Shown here piece by piece: positions 1-7,069 of a stretch of DNA of 9,109 nucleotides. The stretch is from Rhizobium sp. Q54 (lineage in GTDB: Bacteria > Pseudomonadota > Alphaproteobacteria > Rhizobiales > Beijerinckiaceae): NCBI GenBank assembly GCA_945901195.1, contig CAMDKB010000169.1, positions 1 through 9,109 of the forward strand. Direction: 5' to 3'. Within the stretch, counting starts at the first letter, position 1; every line of letters starts with the position of its first letter. Position numbers and translations under genes: made by a program. Below the pieces are notes generated by a model, which ran no database searches, was not told where the DNA came from, and was given only the letters and a program-made list of their open reading frames with translations.

Positions 1-1
1 C

Positions 2-1612
2 GGAATTGAGACGTATGACGGGCGCATCATTCAGCCGGTCGACAATGGCAATGTCGGCAATGACAAACTTGTGCCGCCATGCCCGGCCAATTTCCGTCCG
101 CGCCGTGCGCGCGATGGCGCAATGGTGACGCAATATGAATTTGCCCGCGCCGGCATCATAACAGAAGAGATGGTCTATGTCGCCCATCGCGAAAATCTGG
201 CGCGCGAAGAAGCTGTCGCCGGAGCTGCTGCGACGATTGCCGATGGCGAAAGTTTCGGCGCGGAGATACCAGCATTCGTGACGCCGGAATTCGTGCGTTC
301 GGAAATCGCCCGCGGACGGGCAATCATTCCTTCCAACATCAATCATCCCGAAGTCGAGCCGATGGCTATCGGTCGCAATTTTCTCGTAAAGATCAATGCC
401 AATATCGGCAATTCGGCTGTTACGTCTTCTGTTGCGGAAGAAGTTGAAAAGCTGGTCTGGTCGATCCGTTGGGGCGCTGATACCGTCATGGATCTTTCAA
501 CTGGCCGCAACATTCACAACATCCGCGACTGGATTATCCGCAATTCGCCAGTGCCGATCGGCACCGTGCCGATCTATCAGGCGTTGGAAAAGGTCGGCGG
601 CGATCCGCTGAAGCTTGATTGGGAAGTCTTTAAAGATACGTTGATCGAACAGGCCGAACAGGGCGTTGACTATTTCACCATTCACGCTGGCGTGCGGTTG
701 AAGTATGTGCCGCTGACAGCAAAGCGCGTGACGGGCATTGTTTCACGCGGTGGCTCGATAATGGCGCGCTGGTGTCTTGCGGGCCATCGCGAGAGCTTCC
801 TCTACGAGCGTTTCGATGAAATCTGCGACATCATGCGCAAATATGATGTGTCGTTCTCACTGGGCGATGGCCTGCGTCCAGGCTCGGGCGCTGATGCCAA
901 TGATGCTGCGCAATTTGGCGAGCTTGAAACACTGGGCGAACTCACGAAAGTGGCATGGAACAAGGGTTGTCAGGTGATGATCGAAGGCCCGGGCCATGTG
1001 CCCATGCACAAGATCAAGGTCAACATGACCAAGCAACTGAAGGAATGCGGCGAAGCGCCCTTCTATACGCTTGGGCCATTAACAACTGATATTGCGCCCG
1101 GCTATGATCACATCACCTCGGGCATTGGCGCTGCCATGATCGGCTGGTTTGGTACGGCCATGCTCTGCTATGTCACGCCCAAGGAACATCTGGGTCTGCC
1201 CGATCGGGATGATGTGAAGACGGGCGTCATCACCTATCGCATCGCGGCGCATGCAGCTGATCTCGCCAAGGGTCATCCCGCCGCGCATATCCGCGACGAC
1301 GCCATGAGCAAGGCGAGGTTTGAATTCCGCTGGGAAGATCAGTTCAACATCGGTCTTGATCCCGATACCGCGCGCGAATTTCACGATGCGACCTTGCCGA
1401 AAGATGCCCATAAAACCGCGCATTTCTGCTCCATGTGCGGGCCAAAGTTCTGCTCGATGAAGATCACGCAGGATCTGCGTACCGAGGTGCTGGCGATGGG
1501 CGAAAACGAGCGGGCGGCGCTCGAAGGCATGGCCGAAATGTCAAAGAAATTTTTGGACATGGGCGGCAAGGTCTATATCGATGCAGACAAGGCGACGCCT
1601 GCGGCGGAGTAG
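2..1612 (+). CDS. thiC: Phosphomethylpyrimidine synthase ThiC, 5'-truncated by window edge
   Basis: ThiC is the cytosolic [4Fe-4S] radical-SAM enzyme that rearranges aminoimidazole ribotide (AIR) into HMP-phosphate, the pyrimidine half of thiamine. The frame is open from base 2 with no start codon, and the first residues (GIETYDGRIIQP) already belong to the protein. 536 residues are visible. Full-length alphaproteobacterial ThiC is a little over 600, so roughly 70-100 are missing. Family signatures seen are RPRRARDGAMVTQYEFARAG near the left edge, GPGHVPMHKI and GPLTTDIAPGYDHITSG in the barrel core, and the C-terminal cluster motif CSMCGPKFC (C-x2-C-x4-C, codons at 1427, 1436 and 1451). A GTG at 71 is internal, not the start. 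In many rhizobia thiC heads a thiCOSGE operon, but here it is followed by a hairpin and a gene on the opposite strand, so it is last in its transcript. Any TPP riboswitch would lie left of the window. Confidence 0.97.
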   Translation, partial: GIETYDGRIIQPVDNGNVGNDKLVPPCPANFRPRRARDGAMVTQYEFARAGIITEEMVYVAHRENLAREEAVAGAAATIADGESFGAEIPAFVTPEFVRSEIARGRAIIPSNINHPEVEPMAIGRNFLVKINANIGNSAVTSSVAEEVEKLVWSIRWGADTVMDLSTGRNIHNIRDWIIRNSPVPIGTVPIYQALEKVGGDPLKLDWEVFKDTLIEQAEQGVDYFTIHAGVRLKYVPLTAKRVTGIVSRGGSIMARWCLAGHRESFLYERFDEICDIMRKYDVSFSLGDGLRPGSGADANDAAQFGELETLGELTKVAWNKGCQVMIEGPGHVPMHKIKVNMTKQLKECGEAPFYTLGPLTTDIAPGYDHITSGIGAAMIGWFGTAMLCYVTPKEHLGLPDRDDVKTGVITYRIAAHAADLAKGHPAAHIRDDAMSKARFEFRWEDQFNIGLDPDTAREFHDATLPKDAHKTAHFCSMCGPKFCSMKITQDLRTEVLAMGENERAALEGMAEMSKKFLDMGGKVYIDADKATPAAE

Positions 1613-1629
1613 CTTTGCATTTTGAATAA

Positions 1630-1662
1630 CAGGTAAGAGTTTCTGCTGGAAACTCTTACCTG
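1630..1662. terminator. Perfect 14-bp hairpin between thiC and vapC (bidirectional terminator candidate)
   Basis: The arm CAGGTAAGAGTTTC (1630-1643) and its exact reverse complement (1649-1662) flank a 5-base loop, TGCTG. It lies 17 bases after the thiC stop and 16 bases after the vapC stop, exactly where two converging transcripts end. Neither side has a clear T-tract, so it is not a textbook intrinsic terminator. It may instead protect 3' ends, or act together with Rho. The hairpin is seen directly; its role is inferred. Confidence 0.65.
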
Positions 1663-1678
1663 CAAACAATCAACGAGA

Positions 1679-2113
1679 TCATGGTTGATGTGCCGGCCGC
1701 CGCCAACGCAGCCCGGGAAACCGTGCGAAATCTCGATCCATAGTTATAAACTCGCAATTCCATTCCATGGCGAGCGCGGCGAGCCAGGCGTCCGTGACCG
1801 TTGGTCCTGTCGTATTGGTTTGTTTAAGCAAGTCAGAAAATATCTGCCAATGGCCTCGTCCCGGCTCTATCACTTCGCAGTGAGCATAGCTTAGGATATC
1901 TTCGCAAAAGCCGATGGCGTCGTCGAGCGAACTTGCTTCCTTGAATGAACGCCGGTTTGTCGTGATGCGAATGAGTGATGCGAGTGTTTGCCGTGAGATC
2001 GCCAGCGGCAGGCGTTCATCGATAATACGGTCCAGCCAGTTGCGACAAATTTTATTGTCAGGGGAGCCATTTCTGAAAGCATGGATAAGGACGTTAATGT
2101 CGGGAAAATCCAT
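1679..2113 (-). CDS. vapC: VapC-type PIN-domain toxin (putative RNase)
   Basis: This 144-residue protein has the PIN fold of VapC toxins, Mg2+-dependent RNases that block translation by cutting tRNA, rRNA or other RNA. The first acidic motif is PDINVLIHAF (D5). The middle contains LASLIRITTNRRSF, typical of the subfamily that carries a 'TNP/TNR' motif. The C-terminal part has TDAWLAALA (D108) followed by TMDRDFARFPGLRW (D126, D128). These give the expected acidic cluster; the canonical glutamate in the second motif is not obvious, as is common in this subfamily. The start ATG lies 6 bases after the antitoxin stop, with AAGGA about 10 bases upstream inside the antitoxin 3' end, so the two genes are translationally close. 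All key acids are present, so the toxin looks intact. The RNA target cannot be read from sequence. Confidence 0.88.
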   Translation of the reverse strand: MDFPDINVLIHAFRNGSPDNKICRNWLDRIIDERLPLAISRQTLASLIRITTNRRSFKEASSLDDAIGFCEDILSYAHCEVIEPGRGHWQIFSDLLKQTNTTGPTVTDAWLAALAMEWNCEFITMDRDFARFPGLRWRRPAHQP

Positions 2114-2119
2114 GCGGCA

Positions 2120-2407
2120 TCAATCCTTGAAATCCCTGTTCATTCGTTCGACATATTCGATATCTTCCATTTCCTGAATGGCGTGAAGGTTGATGTCAGG
2201 CAGCAGCCAACCTTTCGCACTCGAAATACGGGGATAGCGAACAGGCTCATCCTTGGGCGCCTTCTGGTCGGCTTTGAGAGCCAGCCGCAACCCTTGTTCG
2301 ATCAACTCGGTCAAAGTCCTGCCATCAGCTGCCGCCTTCTTGCGGGCGCGGTCGAGCAAAACGGATGGCAGCCGGACGGTCGTTCTCTCAATCATATGTC
2401 TAGACAT
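2120..2407 (-). CDS. vapB: VapB-type ribbon-helix-helix antitoxin
   Basis: A 95-residue (or 91 if started at the second Met) partner of the PIN toxin. Residues 7-42 (RTTVRLPSVLLDRARKKAA, then DGRTLTELIEQGLRLAL) form a ribbon-helix-helix DNA-binding unit: a beta strand with alternating polar residues, then two helices. The remaining part is charged and probably disordered. It ends with acidic and aromatic residues (MEDIEYVERMNRDFKD) that would be expected to wrap the toxin and block its active site. By analogy with vapBC loci, it should also repress its own promoter. Two starts are possible, ATG 2407 and ATG 2395. Neither has a Shine-Dalgarno, and both fall within the operator palindrome. If the promoter proposed here is right, only the 2395 start would be in the transcript, as a leaderless or nearly leaderless mRNA. 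Confidence 0.85.
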   Translation of the reverse strand: MSRHMIERTTVRLPSVLLDRARKKAAADGRTLTELIEQGLRLALKADQKAPKDEPVRYPRISSAKGWLLPDINLHAIQEMEDIEYVERMNRDFKD

Positions 2408-2432
2408 ACCATAGAATATGTCTATATGTCAA
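2395..2432 (-). promoter_or_regulatory. vapBC promoter/operator with TATGTC repeats
   Basis: A perfect 14-bp palindrome, TATGTCTAGACATA, covers 2395-2408, and two further direct TATGTC copies lie at 2417-2422 and 2425-2430. On the minus strand a consensus -35 hexamer TTGACA (2432-2427) begins just after the acyl-CoA ligase stop. With an 18-base spacer the -10 would be TATGTC (2408-2403), weak but starting TAT. Repeated hexamers and a palindrome over the promoter and start codon are what ribbon-helix-helix antitoxins usually bind. The repeats are seen directly; the operator and promoter roles are inferred. Confidence 0.6.
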
Positions 2433-2434
2433 TA

Positions 2435-4330
2435 TTATCTCGCCTTCCGTCGCGCCACCAGCACATGCTCGGGGGCATCGTCGGCATATAAGAGTTCCAC
2501 GATTTGCTCGCGGTTGGTCAGCACAGCGCGCTGGTTGATCGAACCCTTGTCGGTCATTTCGCTCTTGTCGATGTCCGGGCCACGGTCCAGCACAATGATG
2601 CGCTCGATGCGGTTGGAGCTGCCGGTGCCCTTCTGGGCAAAATCATGCAGCAGGCGCTCCAGCTCGATCCGGATCTCCCGGCTGGCTGCGATGTCAGCCG
2701 GACTTGCATCGAGCTTACCCAGATGTTTGCGACAGGCGGCGAGGTCAGGGAAAACCAGCGCTGTCAGATAATCCTTGTTCAATCCGGCGATCACCACATC
2801 CTGTACGAATGGTGCGAAGTGATCGATAAAGCTGGTGCGTAGCGGACCCACCGCCACCCAGGTGCCGGTCGACAGCTTGAAGTCTTCGGCTATGCGCCCG
2901 TCGAACAGAAACCCCTTGTTCACATCGCTTTCATCCACAAAGCGCAAGGCGTCGCCGATGCAGTAAAAGCCTTCCTCGTCGAAGGCTTTGGCTGTCAGTT
3001 CAGGTTGGCGCCAATAGCCGGGCGTAATGTGCGGGCCCCTGAAACGGGCTTCCCATTTGCCTTCGCTTGCGACAAGTTTCATTTCGCAACCCCGTGCGGG
3101 GACGCCGATATTTCCCGCCCCGATCTGGGTCTGGTTTGCAGCCATCGCGAAGGGCGCTGTTTCCGTCGAGCCAAGGCCTGTCAGCACCGGAATGCGCTCG
3201 CCTGTCGTCTCGATAGCCATTTCATCGAGCGCGTCCCAGGTGTGTTGCGACATGCCCGCGCCGGCATACCAGAACAATTTCAGGTCACGGAAGAAATTGG
3301 CGCGCAGCTCCTTGTCTGCGCGCAAGTAGGGCACGAGCGCGTCGTAACCTTTGGGCACATTGAAATACCAGTTCGGCGAAAGCTCACGCAGGTTGCGCAC
3401 CGTCGCCTCAATAGCGCCGGGAACGGGCTTGCCGTCATCAATGTAGAGCGTGCCGCCATTATAGAGGATCAGATTGAAATCGTGATTGCCGCCGGCTGTG
3501 TGGTTCCATGGCGACCAGTCGAGCGTCACTGGTGGTTCTTTCTGCAGATAAGTAAAATGGGCAGAACACATCGCCATGTTGGAACATAACATGCGCTGGG
3601 TATTGATGACGCCTTTGGGCATCCCGGTGGAGCCAGACGTGAAAAGAAATTTGGCGATGGTATCAAGCCCCACCCGTTCATGGGCGGCGTCGACTTTCGC
3701 GCCATCGACATGTGCGCCATCGACCGTTTCAAGCAATGCAGAGAAGGGCGTGCAGGCCATTCCTTCAGGTGCATTGTGGCCAATCATGATTTCAACGCCT
3801 GCGGGTGCGGCATTTTCAACGGCGCGGGCAAAGGACTTGCCATCTTCGACAAAGATCAGGCCTGGCGTCAGCAAATCGAAAATAAATTTCAGTTTGCTGT
3901 GGTCGCTTGAGATCAGCGAATAGGCTGGCGAAATCGGTGCGTAGGCTATGCCAGCATACATGGAAGCCATGCCGAGCAATGCATGATCGATGCTGTTGCC
4001 CGAGAGAATAACGACGGGCCGCTCCGCAGAAAGCCCGCGTGCAATCAGCCCGGCAGCAAGGCGGCGCACAGCGGCGCGAACTTCAGCATAGGTCATGCGC
4101 CGCCACTCGCCGGCGCTGTTGCGCTCAGCCAGCCAGACACGATCTGGCGCGACGCTGGCCCAATGATCCAGCCTTTGCGTGATCTTGTCGGGATAAGAAT
4201 CCAGCGGTGCGAGGTTGCGGACAATCAGATGGCCATCGCTTCGTTTTTCGAGGCTGGCGAGGCATACGCCCAGATCGAGCGCGCGCATTTTGGCTGTTAT
4301 TGCTGGGTGATCGAGCATAGATTGATCCAT
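2435..4330 (-). CDS. Feruloyl-CoA synthase-like acyl/aryl-CoA ligase (ANL superfamily)
   Basis: A 631-residue AMP-forming ligase, expected to activate a carboxylic acid with ATP and then form its CoA thioester in the cytosol. The adenylation core motifs are complete and in order: P-loop LFTSGSTGMPKGV (229-241), DWSPWNHTAGGNH (271-283), TGLGSTET (384-391), YCIGDA with the ribose-binding Asp at 460, GRIAEDFKLSTGTWV (478-492), and the C-terminal TDKGSINQR with catalytic Lys595. The W-PWNHT-GGNH and FDGR-EDFKL-TGTWV-VGPLR signatures point to the feruloyl-CoA synthase branch, which usually acts on hydroxycinnamic or other aromatic acids. No enoyl-CoA hydratase/aldolase partner is nearby, so ferulate itself is uncertain. 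ATG 4330 has no good Shine-Dalgarno; ATG 4318 (Met5) is an alternative. It is divergent from the FAH-family gene, consistent with a shared catabolic locus. Confidence 0.85.
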   Translation of the reverse strand: MDQSMLDHPAITAKMRALDLGVCLASLEKRSDGHLIVRNLAPLDSYPDKITQRLDHWASVAPDRVWLAERNSAGEWRRMTYAEVRAAVRRLAAGLIARGLSAERPVVILSGNSIDHALLGMASMYAGIAYAPISPAYSLISSDHSKLKFIFDLLTPGLIFVEDGKSFARAVENAAPAGVEIMIGHNAPEGMACTPFSALLETVDGAHVDGAKVDAAHERVGLDTIAKFLFTSGSTGMPKGVINTQRMLCSNMAMCSAHFTYLQKEPPVTLDWSPWNHTAGGNHDFNLILYNGGTLYIDDGKPVPGAIEATVRNLRELSPNWYFNVPKGYDALVPYLRADKELRANFFRDLKLFWYAGAGMSQHTWDALDEMAIETTGERIPVLTGLGSTETAPFAMAANQTQIGAGNIGVPARGCEMKLVASEGKWEARFRGPHITPGYWRQPELTAKAFDEEGFYCIGDALRFVDESDVNKGFLFDGRIAEDFKLSTGTWVAVGPLRTSFIDHFAPFVQDVVIAGLNKDYLTALVFPDLAACRKHLGKLDASPADIAASREIRIELERLLHDFAQKGTGSSNRIERIIVLDRGPDIDKSEMTDKGSINQRAVLTNREQIVELLYADDAPEHVLVARRKAR

Positions 4331-4348
4331 AGATTTAGATTTTTCGCG

Positions 4349-4377
4349 ACTTTACCCAAACCGGTCGTTTGGCGCAA
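4349..4377 (-). promoter_or_regulatory. Candidate promoter with an embedded inverted-repeat operator upstream of the CoA ligase
   Basis: On the minus strand TTGCGC (4377-4372) and TAAAGT (4354-4349) are separated by exactly 17 bases, a plausible though imperfect sigma-70 promoter. The spacer region carries an inverted repeat, CCAAAC-N5-GTTTGG (plus-strand 4356-4372). A repressor dimer bound there would block RNA polymerase. The predicted transcription start near 4342 leaves a short leader before ATG 4330 or ATG 4318. Both the hexamer matches and the operator role are inference. Confidence 0.35.
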
Positions 4378-4396
4378 TTTCACCTTTTAACCATTG

Positions 4397-4500
4397 TCAT
4401 CCCGGAAAAATGCGAAGCATTTTATCCGGGACCGTCTGCCGCATCTTGGAAATACCAACACGGTCCCGGATCGCCTTCGGCGTCCTGGATGGCGGCCGCT
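4397..4500. repeat. Mosaic palindromic intergenic repeat (dispersed-repeat-like)
   Basis: Two overlapping inverted repeats make up this segment. TCCCGGAAAAATGC pairs with GCATTTTATCCGGGA (4400-4431) with one bulged base and a 3-base loop. ATCCGGGACCGT (4424-4435) pairs perfectly with ACGGTCCCGGAT (4460-4471) around a 24-base loop. A GC-rich tail, GCCTTCGGCGTCCTGGATGG, follows. The opening GTCATCCCGG and the mosaic design resemble the short non-coding repeats scattered between genes in Brucella and rhizobia (Bru-RS or RIME-like). Copy number cannot be tested from one window. It leaves few bases of ordinary sequence in the 241-bp gap between the divergent genes. Confidence 0.55.
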
Positions 4501-4571
4501 CAGTTAGGCGCTACCTTGACTTGAGCTGGCAGGACAGCTTTCTGAGGCTTTAATTTACCGGGAGACAGATC

Positions 4572-5444
4572 ATGCGTTTGGTGATGTTTGAAGCAGGCGG
4601 AAAGACTTCACCAGGCGTTCTCAGCGCAGATGAAGCGGGTATCGTCAGCCTTGGCGATATAGCCAATTCGCTCGTCGATATCATCGATGGTGGCCCGGAT
4701 ATGCTGGCGAAGGTGAATGCGGTGCATTCGCTCGCCACCTCCATACCCTTTGCCCATGCGCGCATTCTTGCGCCCGTCATGCCGCGGCGCAATATCATCT
4801 GTGTCGGCAAGAATTATTATGAACACGCCAAGGAGTTTCATTCCAGTGGCTTTGACTCTTCAGCGGGCAAGGACGCCATACCCGATTGTCCGATCATCTT
4901 TTCCAAGGCCTCGACGACTGTAATCGGTCCCGGCGATGCCGTCCCTGCATCGGCTGATCCCACCCGTACGGTGGACTATGAGGTTGAGCTGGCGGTCATC
5001 ATCGGCAAGCGCTGCAAGAATGTAGCGAAGGCACAGGCTTATGATCAGGTCTTTGGATACATGATCGTCAACGATGTGACCTCGCGCCATCTCCAGTCTC
5101 GTCACAAGCAATGGTTCCTCGGCAAGAATCTCGATGGCTTCTGTCCGATGGGGCCGTGGCTTGTCACAGCCGATGAAGTTGGCGATGTCACCAAGCTGCG
5201 TGTGACCGCCGAAATCAACGGCGAGAAACGTCAGGATGCGCTGGTGAAAGATCTCATCTTCGATATCCCCAAGCTGATCGAAACGATCACATCTGTCATG
5301 ACGCTTCTACCCGGCGATATCATAGCAACAGGCACGCCAGCTGGCGTCGGCATTGGCTTTAATCCGCCGAAATTTCTGGTCCCCGGCGACAGGATGCGGC
5401 TGGAGATTTCTGGGCTGGGCGTTCTGGAGAATGTGGTGGTGTGA
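4572..5444 (+). CDS. Fumarylacetoacetate hydrolase (FAH) family protein
   Basis: A 290-residue cytosolic metal-dependent enzyme of the FAH/acylpyruvase/HpaG-like group. These enzymes hydrolyse or decarboxylate C-C bonds in beta-diketo or oxo-acid products of aromatic ring cleavage. Seen in order: a variable N-terminal domain (about 1-70), RNIICVGKNYYEHAKEF (73-89), the metal-binding DYEVELAVIIG with D135, E137 and E139, the second metal region VNDVTSRHLQ (D168), GKNLDGFCPMGPW with Lys185, and the closing TGTPAGVG loop (253-260). All are intact and the length is normal. The start is set by GGGAG about 8 bases upstream of ATG 4572. The family is broad, so the exact reaction (acylpyruvase, 2-hydroxyhepta-dienedioate isomerase, OPET decarboxylase or other) is open. 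It is divergent from the CoA ligase and upstream of the broken amidohydrolase on the same strand. Confidence 0.9.
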   Translation: MRLVMFEAGGKTSPGVLSADEAGIVSLGDIANSLVDIIDGGPDMLAKVNAVHSLATSIPFAHARILAPVMPRRNIICVGKNYYEHAKEFHSSGFDSSAGKDAIPDCPIIFSKASTTVIGPGDAVPASADPTRTVDYEVELAVIIGKRCKNVAKAQAYDQVFGYMIVNDVTSRHLQSRHKQWFLGKNLDGFCPMGPWLVTADEVGDVTKLRVTAEINGEKRQDALVKDLIFDIPKLIETITSVMTLLPGDIIATGTPAGVGIGFNPPKFLVPGDRMRLEISGLGVLENVVV

Positions 5445-5478
5445 AAGAGCCGACCAATTGAAGAAAGGCCGCTCCAGC

Positions 5479-5507
5479 TTGACGCAGTTCTGACTCAAGG
5501 TTTACGT
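5479..5507 (+). promoter_or_regulatory. Weak candidate promoter ahead of the amidohydrolase pseudogene
   Basis: TTGACG (5479-5484) followed by TTACGT (5502-5507) at a 17-base spacing lies in the 129-base gap after the FAH-family gene. The -35 is good and the -10 poor. The gene could equally be read through from the FAH gene, since no terminator is visible between them. Confidence 0.25.
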
Positions 5508-5573
5508 TCACGAAGCGGGGCAAGAGTTGGCAGCATGAAACGAGCCCGGACAATCCCCGCAAGGGAGATTGCC

Positions 5574-5735
5574 ATGTGCACGCTATGCGTCACTCATCGG
5601 TTTCAAAATTTTTCATCGGCTCATGGGTTTGCTTCTGGCAGCGCTTTGCAGTCGCGGAGGTCTTTCCTGCGGACCGCCGCCGCCGCCGGCGCGCTTGTTG
5701 CAGCCCGTCCATTGTTCGCGCAAACGTCAGGCTAG
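5574..5735 (+). other. Intact Tat signal peptide fragment left before the nonsense codon
   Basis: The 53-codon fragment could still be translated, because its ribosome binding site and start are good. It ends at TAG right after the predicted signal cleavage region (LFAQTSG), so the product would be only a signal peptide. The same frame resumes on the other side of the stop with sequence that fits the family, so this is a point nonsense change and not an insertion. It is part of the pseudogene and is listed separately because it may still be expressed. Confidence 0.7.
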
Positions 5736-7069
5736 GAAGATCCAGAACTTGGGCGGGCGCAGCAAGCGCGCAGTATTTGTCTGAAAGGCGGCACAATTCT
5801 TTCCATGGACAGGCACGTCGGCGATTTCATCTCCGGAGACGTTCTGATCGAAGATGGAAAGATCAAGGCCATCGGGCGAAATCTGGATATTTCACGGGAG
5901 ACTTATGTTGTCGCTGCGACGAACCGGATCATTATGCCTGGTTTCGTCGACACGCATCATCATTTTTACCAGGGCATACTGCGCAGCATTCTTGTAAATG
6001 GCTTGTTGAATCCAGATTACAACGCAACGATCAACGGTCCTATCACAGCCGCATATAAGCCCGATGACGTCTATGCGCGATCTCTGATTTCTGCGCTTGG
6101 CATGATCGACATGGGCACCACTCTCGCTGTCGACACATCACAGTCATCACATACGCCCGAGCATACCGATGCCGGGATAAAGGCGCTGAATGAGTCTGGC
6201 ATGCGCGTCGTCTATGCCTATTGGTTAGGCCAGGGCACAAGCATGCAATATCCGCAAGACTCAGCCCGGCTGCGCAAGCAATACTTCAACTCGGAAGATC
6301 AGATGCTGACGTTGGCGCTGGCCTCTGTACTGGACCCCAAGAGTTTCACCTACGCGCGCGAAAACGGCCTGCGGATCGTTTCGCACGGGTGGACCAGCGC
6401 CGTGAGCCGCGCCTGCATGAACTCAACAAAGCCGGGCTTTTACGGCCGGGGGACGAACTCATTCATTGCAACGATTTGTCCAAAGATGCCTTGGGAATCA
6501 TTCGCGACAATGGCATTCGCGTCTCACTCTCGCCGCCAATCGAAATGACCATGTGGCATGGAATGCCTGGCATTCAGGACGCGCTTGATCATGGCATTAG
6601 GCCGAGCCTGAGTTCGGACGTCGATGCGACCATGGCGCAAGATCCATTCAGTATTATGCGAACGACGCTGACATTGCAGCGCGCGCTCGTGTTTCAGCGC
6701 GAACGGAAGGGGGAGAAAAACCTCCCGCCCTTGTTGACGGCGCGTGATGTACTTGAGTTTGCCACCATTGAAGGCGCCCGTTGTGCAAATCTTGATAAAA
6801 AGACGGGGAGTCTGACGCCTGGCAAGCAGGCTGACGTTTTGATGCTCCGGACAGATACGCTTTCTAAATGGCCGGTAAACACCACTCCTGGCACAGTTGT
6901 AAATGTCATGAACCCCAGTCACGTCGACACTGTCATCATTGATGGCAAGATCAAGAAGTGGCGTGGCCGTATGGCTGGTGTCGATACACAGCATGTACTC
7001 CGGCTTGCGCAAGAATCACGCGATGGCGTTATGCAACGCAGCGGCTTCAAACGAGATTTTATGGAATGA
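5574..7069 (+). pseudogene. Tat-exported amidohydrolase (M38-like, cyclic amidine/chlorohydrolase type), disrupted
   Basis: This is a remnant of one metal-dependent amidohydrolase of about 495 codons, the superfamily that includes cytosine/guanine deaminases and triazine hydrolases. The start ATG 5574 has AAGGGAG six bases upstream. The first 53 codons form a clean twin-arginine signal (SRRSFLR at 27-33, then an Ala-rich stretch ending LFAQ), preceded by MCTLC. An in-frame TAG (5733-5735) interrupts it. The same frame continues through EDPELGRAQQ, LKGGTILSMD and GDVLIEDGKIKAIG to the metal motif VDTHHHF (His codons 5955, 5958, 5961) and RIVSHG (His 6384). A frameshift between about 6387 and 6404, consistent with one lost base, moves the coding frame by -1. 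The new frame carries RLHELNKAGLLRPGDELIHCND, SSDVDATMAQDP and the C-terminal GSLTPGKQADVLML strand. Two independent lesions make an active full-length enzyme unlikely. The precise substrate is unknown. Confidence 0.88.

Noticed and set aside
71..1612. GTG at 71 as the thiC start
   Set aside because: The frame stays open to base 2 and the upstream residues (ETYDGRIIQP) are conserved ThiC sequence, so the true start is left of the window.
2081..2491. 136-residue plus-strand open frame antisense to vapB
   Set aside because: It crosses the vapBC operator and both antitoxin and ligase ends, with no domain signature.
3005..3589. 194-residue plus-strand open frame antisense to the CoA ligase
   Set aside because: It lies opposite complete adenylation motifs and has no recognisable domain; it is a GC-driven shadow.
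4516..4554. Promoter for the FAH-family gene from TTGACT (4516) and TTTAAT (4549)
   Set aside because: The spacing is 27 bases, far from the usual 16-18, and no better partner hexamer was found.
5576..6058. 160-residue plus-strand open frame over the amidohydrolase start
   Set aside because: Arg/His-rich out-of-frame composition with no domain; it overlaps the Tat signal and amidohydrolase frames, which carry the recognisable motifs.
6221..7069. Separate 282-residue gene starting at ATG 6221
   Set aside because: Its first 60 or so residues are an out-of-frame reading of the amidohydrolase; family-like sequence begins only after the frameshift at about 6404.
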